From NCBI GenBank assembly GCA_025194985.1, contig JAOANE010000061.1, forward strand, positions 1 to 25,222: DNA of 25,222 nt, in the 5' to 3' direction. Both the position numbers and the translations under genes were made by a program. The notes beneath the pieces were generated by a model, which made no database searches, had not been told where the DNA came from, and worked only from the letters and a program-made list of their open reading frames with translations. Each line of letters opens with the position of its first letter. The first letter of the stretch is position 1. Below, piece after piece: positions 1 to 7,199 of this stretch. The stretch is from Regnicoccus frigidus. Its GTDB lineage: Bacteria > Cyanobacteriota > Cyanobacteriia > PCC-6307 > Cyanobiaceae.

Positions 1-128
1 CCTACAGCGATGGCTGGGAAGCTGAAATCAGCTTGTCCCGATTCCTATGGAGGTACTGCCATGTAAGACCCCATAGCTCATTGGGTGGCAAAACTCCCAA
101 TGAGGTCTACAATCAAATTGAACCCTGA
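1..128 (+). pseudogene. IS3-like transposase, C-terminal fragment (cut by window start)
   Basis: Reading frame 3 (codons from base 3, stop TGA at 126-128) is open from the window edge and encodes about 41 residues. It contains the typical end of a DDE (rve) integrase-core transposase: WEAEISLSRFLWRYCH, then RPHSSLGGKTPNEVY. The RPHSSLG.(K/R)TP.EVY block is the hallmark C-terminus of IS3-type and related transposases, following the catalytic Glu, which lies outside the window. Whether the whole gene is intact cannot be judged. The right terminal inverted repeat of the IS probably lies within about 100 bases downstream, but its partner is not visible. Confidence 0.8.
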
Positions 129-312
129 CCCTCCCGCCCGAGGTTAACGATGACAGGGGCCAGATCTGTCCAATAAAAGCCATCCACCTCACACTTCGTA
201 AGTCTCTTCTCGCCATCACTTGGTTGTGCCTGGCGGCCTCCACGCTGCAATCCCAGCTCGGCAGCAGCCCTACGCTTCATGGGCGGTTTGGGCGCATGCC
301 CCGCAGAAGTCA
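129..312. other. IS right flank and methyltransferase leader
   Basis: This 184-nt stretch lies between the transposase stop and the chosen methyltransferase start. It should hold the right end of the IS. A TTG at 220 opens the downstream frame early and adds 31 residues, but these do not resemble the methyltransferase family. I see no convincing promoter or terminator. Confidence 0.35.
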
Positions 313-1326
313 ATGAACAACTCCCCAACCCCCGAGAGGATCCTGCAGACCGGCCTGGGCTTCTGGGCGTCGAAAGCCTTGCTGAGCGCGATCGAGATCG
401 GCGTGTTCAGTGAGCTGGCCCGCGGTCCGGAGCCGTTCGCTGCCCTCAGTGGCCGGCTAGGCCTGCATCCCCGGGCCGCCCACGACTTCCTCGACACGCT
501 GGTGGCACTGGGTTTCCTGACCCGCAGCGACGACGGCTACGCGAACACCCCCGAGACGGATCTCTTCCTCGACCGCGCCAAGCCGTCGTATGTGGGCGGA
601 ATCCTCGAGATGGCCAACCATCGCCTTTATCCGTCCTGGAGCCACCTCACCGAGGCGCTACGCACCGGGCTGCCGCAGAACGAACTCAAGGGCGGTGGCG
701 AGGGTCTGTTTGAGACGATTTATGCGGATCCCGCCCGCCTGCAGGAATTCCTCGCCTCGATGACTGGCATCAGCCATGCGGCCAACCAGGCCATCGCCCA
801 GTCCTTCCCGTGGACGGACTACTCCACCTTTGCTGATGTGGGCACCGCCCAGGGGGATCTCGCCGCCCAGATCGCACGCTTCAATCCGCACCTGACGGGG
901 GTGGGGTTTGACTTGCCGGAAGTGGCTCCGATCTTCGAGGCCTACGTGGCAGCGGTTGGTGTTGCCGACCGTCTCACCTTTACCCCAGGCAACTTCTTTG
1001 ATCACGATCTCCCCAGGGCCGATGTGATTCTGATGGGGCACATCCTGCACGACTGGGACCTGCCAACCAAACGCTTCCTGATCCAGAAGGCCTACGACGC
1101 CCTGCCATCAGGCGGCGCACTGGTGATCTACGAAGCGATCATCGACGACGATCGCTCCAAGAATGCCTTTGGCTTGTTGATGAGCCTCAACATGTTGATC
1201 GAAACCCCCGGCGGCTTCGACTACACCGGCCGCGACTGCCAGGGCTGGATGCAAGAGGTGGGATTCACGTCCACACGTGTGGAGCACCTGGTTGGCCCGG
1301 ATTCGATGGTTGTTGGAATCAAGTAA
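313..1326 (+). CDS. SAM-dependent O-methyltransferase, plant/acetylserotonin OMT type
   Basis: The 337-residue protein has the two-part layout of small-molecule O-methyltransferases. An N-terminal winged-helix dimerisation domain (about residues 10-95) is followed by a Rossmann SAM-binding domain. Motif I is FADVGTAQGD (about residues 173-182), a variant of the usual DVGGGxG. FDLPEV follows motif I, and HILHDW contains the His-Asp pair used as catalytic base in this family. The substrate cannot be predicted; these enzymes methylate hydroxyl groups of phenolic or polyketide-like compounds. The frame is open from TTG 220, but ATG 313 gives the family's usual N-terminus and length. It lies right after an IS fragment and converges on hypA with a 7-nt gap, so it looks like an accessory gene unrelated to hydrogenase. 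Confidence 0.85.
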   Translation: MNNSPTPERILQTGLGFWASKALLSAIEIGVFSELARGPEPFAALSGRLGLHPRAAHDFLDTLVALGFLTRSDDGYANTPETDLFLDRAKPSYVGGILEMANHRLYPSWSHLTEALRTGLPQNELKGGGEGLFETIYADPARLQEFLASMTGISHAANQAIAQSFPWTDYSTFADVGTAQGDLAAQIARFNPHLTGVGFDLPEVAPIFEAYVAAVGVADRLTFTPGNFFDHDLPRADVILMGHILHDWDLPTKRFLIQKAYDALPSGGALVIYEAIIDDDRSKNAFGLLMSLNMLIETPGGFDYTGRDCQGWMQEVGFTSTRVEHLVGPDSMVVGIK

Positions 1327-1333
1327 CTCAGCT

Positions 1334-1675
1334 TCAACTCACCTCCAGCCCCGTCAACTCCAGCTCCCTCCCCGCCAGCACCTCCGCCGACAGGCAGCCG
1401 CAGTCTGGACAGGCGTAGATCACATCCACCGGCTCGAAGTTCTCATCGCAGGCCGCGCACCGGCACACGGTGGGTACCACCTCCAGCTCCAGCTGCGCCC
1501 CCGCGCTCAGCCCGCCGGCCATCACCACCTCAAAGGCGAAGGCGAGCGCATCGGGGTCTACGCCTGAGAGCCGCCCCACGCTGAGCTTCACGGCGTGAAT
1601 CCGCCGGGCCCCCTGCGCCGCCGCCGCCGCCAGGGCAATGCGGCGCACCTCCTCCATCAAGGCCAATTCATGCAT
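1334..1675 (-). CDS. hypA: Hydrogenase nickel incorporation protein HypA
   Basis: This 113-residue protein is of normal HypA/HybF length. It starts MHE, whose N-terminal Met-His-Glu binds nickel in characterised HypA proteins. A zinc-ribbon follows: CRCAAC (C73 and C76 fit the first pair) and CPDCGC (C89, C92, with an extra C94). HypA works with HypB to deliver Ni(II) to the large-subunit precursor, here HoxH. The ATG lies inside the end of hoxW, with an 8-nt overlap (1668-1675), so the two are translationally coupled. It is the last gene of the hox operon and the only hyp gene in the window, so hypB-F must be elsewhere. Two additional cysteines, C71 and C94, are noted but not necessarily functional. 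Confidence 0.95.
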   Translation of the reverse strand: MHELALMEEVRRIALAAAAAQGARRIHAVKLSVGRLSGVDPDALAFAFEVVMAGGLSAGAQLELEVVPTVCRCAACDENFEPVDVIYACPDCGCLSAEVLAGRELELTGLEVS

Positions 1676-2141
1676 CGCCGCTGCACCAGCGACGCACGGC
1701 CGCCAGCAGCTCGGGCAGCAAAGCCTTGGTCGCGGGCGTGAGCTCGGTGCTGAGGCCCATGCCGTGAGCTGTCACCAGCAATTGCCAGGCCGGCGGGCGG
1801 CGGCCGTAGAGCGTGTTGGCCAGCTGCAGCAGCCCGCCGGCGCTGGTGTGGTGGCTGAACAGCTCGGCTGGCCCAGAAGCCGGAGGCAGGAGCGGCTCCA
1901 GCCGCCAACCATCTGAGCCAGCCGCCGCCTCAGCTGCCGCATCCACAAACAGCACGCGCCGGGCGGCGGCCAGCTCTGGGGCCAGCTCGGGCGTGAGCTG
2001 GGTCCGCTCGATCACGCACAGGTTCGCCAGCCCCCAGCCCTCCACTTCCGCAGCGATGGCGCGTCCCACGCCGTCGTCTTCGCGGAGGGCGTTGCCCCAG
2101 CCGATCAGCAGGTCGCGCCGCGGCGCCTCTGGAGTGCTCAC
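1668..2141 (-). CDS. hoxW: Hydrogenase maturation endopeptidase HoxW
   Basis: The 157-residue protein belongs to the HycI/HybD/HoxW family, which removes the C-terminal peptide from the [NiFe] large subunit after nickel insertion. The signature GNALREDDGVG is at about residues 16-26, with the family's nickel-sensing acidic residue. A central VLFVDAA strand carries the second Asp, and SHHTSAGGLL supplies the conserved His. Its substrate is very probably HoxH, whose gene ends 7 nt upstream and which still carries a 25-residue C-terminal extension. It overlaps hypA by 8 nt. In E. coli and Ralstonia these proteases are specific for one hydrogenase, and the gene position supports HoxW rather than HupW. 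Confidence 0.93.
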   Translation of the reverse strand: MSTPEAPRRDLLIGWGNALREDDGVGRAIAAEVEGWGLANLCVIERTQLTPELAPELAAARRVLFVDAAAEAAAGSDGWRLEPLLPPASGPAELFSHHTSAGGLLQLANTLYGRRPPAWQLLVTAHGMGLSTELTPATKALLPELLAAVRRWCSGDA

Positions 2142-2148
2142 GGGGACC

Positions 2149-3612
2149 TCAATCCCGCCAGCGCTCGCTCAGCAGCTCGCCGCCTGGCCCCAGCAGTTGC
2201 ACATGCAACGGCATCTGGCCGGCGGCGTGGGTGGAGCACGACAGGCAAGGATCGAAGCAGCGGATCCCCGCTTCCACCCGGTTGAGCAGGCCCTCGGCAA
2301 TCTCGCTCTGGCCCGGCTGGATGTAGGTGCGGGCGATCTGGGTGATCGTGAGGTTCATCGCTCGGTTGTTCTGGCCGGTGGCAATGATCAGGTTCACCGC
2401 CTCAATCAGGCCATTGGCATCGACGCGGTAGTGGTGAAACAGGGTGCCGCGCGGCGCCTCGCTTACCCCCACCGCCTCAAAGGTGTTCACCCCTGCATGG
2501 GCGCGCACATGTCTGGTGCAGATCTCGGGATCGTCGAGCAGGGCCTCGATCGCTTCGAGCGCCGCCAGGATTTCGATCAGGCGGGCCAGGTGATAATAAA
2601 AAGAGCTGGTTACCACGCGCCCGCCACGCTGACGCAGCTCCAGCAGCTCGGCATCAGCCCGCTCCGTGCCGATGCGCGTGCACACATTCAGCCGCGCCAG
2701 TGGCCCGACCCGGTAGCTACCAGCTTCCGGACCGAGCGGTCTGTAATACGGGAATTTCAGGTAGGTCCAGGGTTCCACCGCCTCAGCCAGCACCTCGCTG
2801 ATCTGCTGCTGAGGCAGGGCTTCTGCAAGCACAGCGCCGACAGCATCGATCAGGCGCAGATCGCCGTCGTAGTGCTCCCAGCGGCCATCGGCCCCCACCA
2901 GGCCCATGAACAGGGATGGGAAACAGCCAAACGTGGCCGCCTCCACCGCCAATGGGCCATCCAGCAACCCCTTGAAACGATCAAGCGCAGCGTTGGTGGT
3001 GGCGAAGGCTTCGGACAAGCGCGCCTGGATCGCCTCGCGGTCGGCCGGATCCAAAGGGCTGCGTACCCCGCCCGGCACCGCCCAGGCGGCGTGGATCTTG
3101 CGACCCCCAAGCCGCTCGATCAGCTCCTGGCCGAACTGGCGTAGCCGAATGCCACCGCGAGCCAGTTCCGGGTCAGCAGCGATCAGGCCGAAGATGTTGC
3201 GCTTGGCGGGGTCGCTGTCCCAGCCCAGCAGGAAATCGGGGCTGCTGAGATGAAAGAACGACAGCGCATGCGACTGAATGATCTGGGCCAGGTTCAGCAG
3301 GCGCCGCAGCTTCACGGCCGTAGGCGGAATCGTCACGGACAGGATCCGATCACCGGTTTTCGCTGCAGCGAGAAGGTGGCTCACCGGACAGATGCCGCAG
3401 ATGCGGGCGGTGATCGCCGCCATCTCGGTGAACGGGCGCCCCTCGCAGAACCTCTCGAAGCCGCGGTATTCGGTCACGTGGAAGCGGGCGCCCTCCACGG
3501 CACCGTTCTCGCCCAGGTGGATGGTGATTTTGGCGTGGCCTTCGATCCGGGTCACCGGGTCGATCAGGATCGTGCGCCTTGCACCGGCCGGTGGCGTGGG
3601 GGTCGGCTCCAT
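2149..3612 (-). CDS. hoxH: Bidirectional [NiFe] hydrogenase large subunit HoxH
   Basis: The 487-residue catalytic subunit binds the Ni-Fe(CN)2CO centre and interconverts H2 and 2H+ + 2e-. The L1 motif is RICGICPVSH (C72, C75) and the C-terminal L2 motif is DPCLSCSTH (C456, C459, H462), giving the four nickel-ligating cysteines. The 25 residues after H462 form the extension expected to be removed by HoxW, so the gene encodes an unprocessed precursor. The N-terminal DPVTRIEGHA is typical of the family. The product pairs with HoxY in the cytoplasm or loosely at the thylakoid. It lies 3 nt after hoxY and 7 nt before hoxW. All key residues are present, so the enzyme should be functional. Confidence 0.97.
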   Translation of the reverse strand: MEPTPTPPAGARRTILIDPVTRIEGHAKITIHLGENGAVEGARFHVTEYRGFERFCEGRPFTEMAAITARICGICPVSHLLAAAKTGDRILSVTIPPTAVKLRRLLNLAQIIQSHALSFFHLSSPDFLLGWDSDPAKRNIFGLIAADPELARGGIRLRQFGQELIERLGGRKIHAAWAVPGGVRSPLDPADREAIQARLSEAFATTNAALDRFKGLLDGPLAVEAATFGCFPSLFMGLVGADGRWEHYDGDLRLIDAVGAVLAEALPQQQISEVLAEAVEPWTYLKFPYYRPLGPEAGSYRVGPLARLNVCTRIGTERADAELLELRQRGGRVVTSSFYYHLARLIEILAALEAIEALLDDPEICTRHVRAHAGVNTFEAVGVSEAPRGTLFHHYRVDANGLIEAVNLIIATGQNNRAMNLTITQIARTYIQPGQSEIAEGLLNRVEAGIRCFDPCLSCSTHAAGQMPLHVQLLGPGGELLSERWRD

Positions 3613-3615
3613 GGA

Positions 3616-4200
3616 TCAGCCGAAGCGGATCATCTCCGCCCCCTCCATCAGCGGCGCCTCGCCCCGCAGCAGCGGCTCAAGAAAGGCGCGAATACGCGCG
3701 GCCGACGGCGGGCAGCCCGGCAAATAGAAATCCACGGGCACCACCTCGTGGAGGGGCAACACCTGGGGCAGTAGTTCCGGCACGATCCCCGGAGCGTGCG
3801 GCATGACGCCACTGTCGTCGGCCAGCTCCAGGTAACCGCGGCGCAGCACCGGCTCGGCCCCACCCAACATGTTGCGCATGCCCGGCACGTTGGCGCTCAA
3901 GGCGCAGTCGCCGAACGACACCAACAGGCGGGTGCGTGCGCGCACCTGGAGGATCAGCGCCAGGTTGTCACTATTGGCGACGCCTCCCTCCACCAGGCAG
4001 AGATCCACGTCTTGGGGGTACTCCTTGCTGTCGGAAGCCACCGGGCTGAACACCATGTCCATGCAGTCAGCCAGCTCGATCAGCCACTCATCGAGATCAA
4101 GGAACGACATGTGGCAACCGGAGCAGCCGGCCAACCAGACGGTGGCCAGACGCAGCTTGCCGTTGATGCTGCCGGTAGTGCTGACTGAGGGGGAGCTCAT
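3616..4200 (-). CDS. hoxY: Bidirectional hydrogenase small subunit HoxY
   Basis: This 194-residue protein carries the proximal [4Fe-4S] cluster that passes electrons from the HoxH active site to HoxU. Candidate ligands are the CSGC pair (C26, C29), C99 in FGDCALSANVPGMRN and C163 in LPGCPP. It is short and lacks a Tat signal and the medial and distal clusters, as expected of soluble NAD-linked hydrogenases rather than uptake hydrogenases. The frame is open upstream to 4326, but ATG 4200 gives the family N-terminus and overlaps the hoxU stop by 4 nt (ATGA), so I chose it. It belongs to the hoxEFUYHW-hypA operon. Confidence 0.95.
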   Translation of the reverse strand: MSSPSVSTTGSINGKLRLATVWLAGCSGCHMSFLDLDEWLIELADCMDMVFSPVASDSKEYPQDVDLCLVEGGVANSDNLALILQVRARTRLLVSFGDCALSANVPGMRNMLGGAEPVLRRGYLELADDSGVMPHAPGIVPELLPQVLPLHEVVPVDFYLPGCPPSAARIRAFLEPLLRGEAPLMEGAEMIRFG

Positions 4201-4916
4201 GGCGGCGCCCCTTGGCGCGCCTGACGGGCCCGCAGCAGGGCGACCAGCTGGCTGGGATCCTCGTGCTTCTCCTCCACCGTGTCGCCCTTGGGGAAGAGGG
4301 CGCCGGTAGGGCAGACCATCACGCACTTGCCGCAGTCGGTGCAGGCATCCACCGCTCCCCAGGGCTGATCGAGCCCGGCGATGATCCGGCAGTGCTCTCC
4401 CCGCCAGGCCACGTCCCAGACGTGGGCGCCCTCCACCTCGTCGCAGACCCGCACGCAGCGGGTGCAGAGGATGCAGCGGTTGTGGTCGAGCCCAAAGCGC
4501 TGGTGGGAGAGATCCACCGCGCGATCAGGGAAGCGGTAGGGCAGGCGGGAATGGTCCATGCCCACCTCCACGGCGCGGTCCTGAAGCTCGCAATGGCCGT
4601 TGGCCACGCACACCGCGCAGACGTGGTTCCCCTCGGTGAACAGCAGTTCGATCACCGTGCGGCGGTAGTCCCGCAAAGTGGGACTGTCGGTGCGCACCAC
4701 CATCCCCTCCAGCACGGGGGTGATGCAGGCGGGCTGCAACTTGCCGCTGCCCTCGATCTCCACCAGGCAGAGGCGACAGGCCGCCACAGGGCTCAACCCC
4801 TCCAGGTGGCAGAGGGTAGGAATGGCGATCCCCACCTCCCGGGCCGCCTCCAGCAGGGTGGCGCCGACGGCCATCGCCACCGCCTGGCCGTCGATCGTCA
4901 GGGTGGAGACACTCAT
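4197..4916 (-). CDS. hoxU: Hydrogenase diaphorase iron-sulfur subunit HoxU
   Basis: The 239-residue ferredoxin-like subunit is homologous to the N-terminal part of complex I NuoG. In order it shows a [2Fe-2S] plant-ferredoxin-type domain (C36, C47, C50, C64), a His-Cys3 [4Fe-4S] segment (H98, C100, C103, C109) and two bacterial-ferredoxin [4Fe-4S] sites (CILCTRCVRVC, C148-C158, and CTDCGKCVMVCP, C192-C202). It wires HoxF to HoxY. It overlaps hoxF by 4 nt (ATGA at 4913-4916) and hoxY by 4 nt, implying coupled translation and fixed stoichiometry. All cluster ligands are present. Confidence 0.96.
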   Translation of the reverse strand: MSVSTLTIDGQAVAMAVGATLLEAAREVGIAIPTLCHLEGLSPVAACRLCLVEIEGSGKLQPACITPVLEGMVVRTDSPTLRDYRRTVIELLFTEGNHVCAVCVANGHCELQDRAVEVGMDHSRLPYRFPDRAVDLSHQRFGLDHNRCILCTRCVRVCDEVEGAHVWDVAWRGEHCRIIAGLDQPWGAVDACTDCGKCVMVCPTGALFPKGDTVEEKHEDPSQLVALLRARQARQGAPP

Positions 4917-6544
4917 GGCGCAGCCTCGGTTGCACGCGCAGCCACGGGCTTCAGCAGGGCCACGTACTCCTCACGGAAGAAGCGCAGGGTGCTCAGGACC
5001 GGCTTGGGAGCGCTCTGGCCGAGGCCGCAGAGGCTGGTGTCTTTGACCATGTGGCAGAGGGCCTCGAGCTGGGCCAGGTCCGCGGCAGTGGCGTCGCCGG
5101 CCAGGTGCTTCTGCAGCAACCCATGGAGCTGGACGGTGCCGGCGCGGCAGGGCACGCACTTGCCGCAGGATTCATCCCGGCAGAACTCCATGAAGAACGC
5201 GGCGAGGGCCACCATGTTGGTGCTGTGGTCCATCACCACCATGCCGCCGGAGCCCATGATCGTGCCCAGTTCCTGCAACGAGGCGTAATCGACCGCTGTG
5301 TTGAGCTCGGAAGCGGGCACGCAGCCACCCGAGGGGCCACCGGTCTGGACGGCCTTGATCGTGGAGCCTTCGGGAGCACCGCCCCCCATCTCCTGCACGA
5401 TCGTGGCCAGGCTGGTGCCCATCGGCACTTCCAGCAGTCCTCCCCAGCGCACGTTGCCCGTCAGTGAGAACACCTTGGTGCCTTTGCTGCTGGTCGTACC
5501 GATCGCTGCATACCAGTCGGAACCCTCCCGCAGGATCGGCACCACGTTGGCGAAGGTTTCGACGTTGTTGATCAAGGTGGGCAGGCCGCCCACCCCCTGC
5601 TCGGCCGGGTAGGGCGGCCGTGGTCTGGGGGTGCCGCGCTTGCCTTCGATCGAGTGGATCAGGGCCGTTTCCTCTCCGCAGACATAGGCCCCAGCCCCGA
5701 CCCGCAACTCCACCGTGAACTCAAAGCTGGAATCGAACAATCTCTGGCCCAGCAGGCGGTGGCGCTGGGCCTGCTCAATCGCCCCGCGCAGGTTCTCGAT
5801 CGCCAGGGTGTATTCGGCGCGGATGTAAATGAAGCCTCGGCTTGCCCCCACCGCAAAAGCGGCGATCGCCATGCCCTCCAGCACCCGATGGGGATCCCCC
5901 TCCAGAACGCTGCGGTCCATGAAGGCGCCCGGATCACCCTCATCGGCATTGCAAACCACCACTTTGTGGTCACCGGGCATCTTGGCAACGGTGCTCCACT
6001 TCAGCCCCGTGGGATAGCCGGCCCCGCCGCGTCCCCGCAGGCCACTGCGGTAGATCGTCTCCACCACCTGCATCGGGGTGAGCTCCTGAACAGCTCGACG
6101 CAACTGGTCGTAAGCCCCCCGCTCGATCGCCGCCTCGATCCGCTCCGGGTCAATCAGGCCGCAGTTCTCCAACACCACGCGTCGTTGGCGGGCAAAGAAA
6201 GGCCGACTGGTGTCAAGCCGCTCCCCGCGCCCAGGGGTCCAGGCGAGGGGCCGCCGCTGCCCATCGATCGCTTCCAATTCCCAGCGACGGACCAGAGCCG
6301 CAATTAGCCCAGTGGCATCCTCCGCCCTGACACCGGCGAAGAGCGCTCCGTCTGGGTCAACCGCCAGCAACGCCCCCTGGCTGCAGGGTCCCAGGCAACC
6401 GACGCCCCTGATCTCTATCCGGTCGACCAGCTCAAGACAGGACACTGCACGCTGCAGGGCCTGCCTCAATTCGGCCGCACCGCTCGCCAGGCAGCCTGCC
6501 GAGGTGCAACAACGCAGGCACAAGGGGGCTGGGGGTGCTGTCAT
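4913..6544 (-). CDS. hoxF: Hydrogenase diaphorase NAD(H)/FMN subunit HoxF
   Basis: The 543-residue protein is homologous to NuoF fused to a NuoE-like N-terminus. A thioredoxin-like [2Fe-2S] part comes first (C13, C18, C50, C54). The glycine-rich NADH/FMN loop GRGGAGYPTG is at 171-180. The C-terminal [4Fe-4S] site is CGKCVPC plus a later Cys (C460, C463, C466, C506). It oxidises or reduces NAD(P)(H) and exchanges electrons with HoxU. The open frame continues to 6757, but that extension lies inside hoxE. ATG 6544 shares one base with the hoxE stop (TGATG) and gives the normal family length. Confidence 0.96.
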   Translation of the reverse strand: MTAPPAPLCLRCCTSAGCLASGAAELRQALQRAVSCLELVDRIEIRGVGCLGPCSQGALLAVDPDGALFAGVRAEDATGLIAALVRRWELEAIDGQRRPLAWTPGRGERLDTSRPFFARQRRVVLENCGLIDPERIEAAIERGAYDQLRRAVQELTPMQVVETIYRSGLRGRGGAGYPTGLKWSTVAKMPGDHKVVVCNADEGDPGAFMDRSVLEGDPHRVLEGMAIAAFAVGASRGFIYIRAEYTLAIENLRGAIEQAQRHRLLGQRLFDSSFEFTVELRVGAGAYVCGEETALIHSIEGKRGTPRPRPPYPAEQGVGGLPTLINNVETFANVVPILREGSDWYAAIGTTSSKGTKVFSLTGNVRWGGLLEVPMGTSLATIVQEMGGGAPEGSTIKAVQTGGPSGGCVPASELNTAVDYASLQELGTIMGSGGMVVMDHSTNMVALAAFFMEFCRDESCGKCVPCRAGTVQLHGLLQKHLAGDATAADLAQLEALCHMVKDTSLCGLGQSAPKPVLSTLRFFREEYVALLKPVAARATEAAP

Positions 6545-7047
6545 CACCGCAGACTCCGCACGGCTTCCAGTACGGAGGCGACGGTCTGCTGCTTGGCCAC
6601 CACCCCATCGATCACCACCAGCGGCGCGGCGCCGCAGGTGCCCAGACATCGAACGGAGCCCAGGTCTATTGATCCATCGGCCCTGCTGCTGCCCAGGCGG
6701 ATCCCCAGCTCCTGCTCCAAAGCTTCCACCAGGCGACCGGCTCCGATGACGCTGCAAGCTGTGCCAGTACAGACCGTGCAGTTGTGCCTGGCCGGTGCCT
6801 GGAAACGAAACAGGTGATAAAACGAGGCGGTGCCAAAGACCTGGCTGAGCGGCAGCCCCAGGTTGCGGGCGACATGGCGCAGCAGGTCATCACTGAGGTA
6901 GTGGTAAGTCTCCTGGGCGTGATTGAGGACCTCGATCAGGCTGTCTGGGCTGCGCTGATGCCGAGCCAGAATCGACTGCAAAGCTTCAAAGCCTGATACC
7001 TCTTCAGCAGAGGCCTCAGCGGACCGTTCGGTTGGGGCACTGGGCAT
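6544..7047 (-). CDS. hoxE: Hydrogenase diaphorase subunit HoxE
   Basis: The 167-residue protein is a NuoE-type thioredoxin-like [2Fe-2S] protein with ligands C93, C98, C134 and C138 (CxxxxC and CxxxC spacing: CTGTAC and CLGTC). HoxE is the extra diaphorase subunit of cyanobacterial bidirectional hydrogenases, thought to help docking to ferredoxin or thylakoid components. It is the first gene of the operon. The frame stays open across the whole intergenic region to 7239. I chose ATG 7047 because it gives the known HoxE length (about 160-175 residues); an ATG near 7185 is possible but would add basic residues without family resemblance. Confidence 0.93.
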   Translation of the reverse strand: MPSAPTERSAEASAEEVSGFEALQSILARHQRSPDSLIEVLNHAQETYHYLSDDLLRHVARNLGLPLSQVFGTASFYHLFRFQAPARHNCTVCTGTACSVIGAGRLVEALEQELGIRLGSSRADGSIDLGSVRCLGTCGAAPLVVIDGVVAKQQTVASVLEAVRSLR

Positions 7048-7199
7048 GACGCTGTCGCAACCCTCAATCCAGCGTAGGAAGTCGTAGCGGTTCGGACTGA
7101 TCTCGCTGTATTCCTTCGTCTTTTCTGAATCTTCCCTGGCCTGGCTGCGCCGGCGGGGCCTTTCCCTAGGGTTGAACACGCGCATAGTTTGCGGGGCAT
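7048..7199. promoter_or_regulatory. Divergent hoxE/ppsA intergenic region
   Basis: These 152 nt separate the divergent hox operon and ppsA and must hold both promoters. In other cyanobacteria LexA and AbrB-type proteins bind the hox promoter. I found no GTAC core here, so no recognisable LexA box, and no GTA-N8-TAC NtcA site. Specific -10 and -35 elements could not be assigned with confidence. Confidence 0.5.

Noticed and set aside
1813..3144. 443-residue plus-strand frame opposite hoxW/hoxH
   Set aside because: Antisense shadow in GC-rich coding DNA; the minus strand has complete hydrogenase motifs.
7048..7199. LexA or NtcA box in the hox/ppsA intergenic region
   Set aside because: No GTAC core and no GTA-N8-TAC match found on reading both strands.
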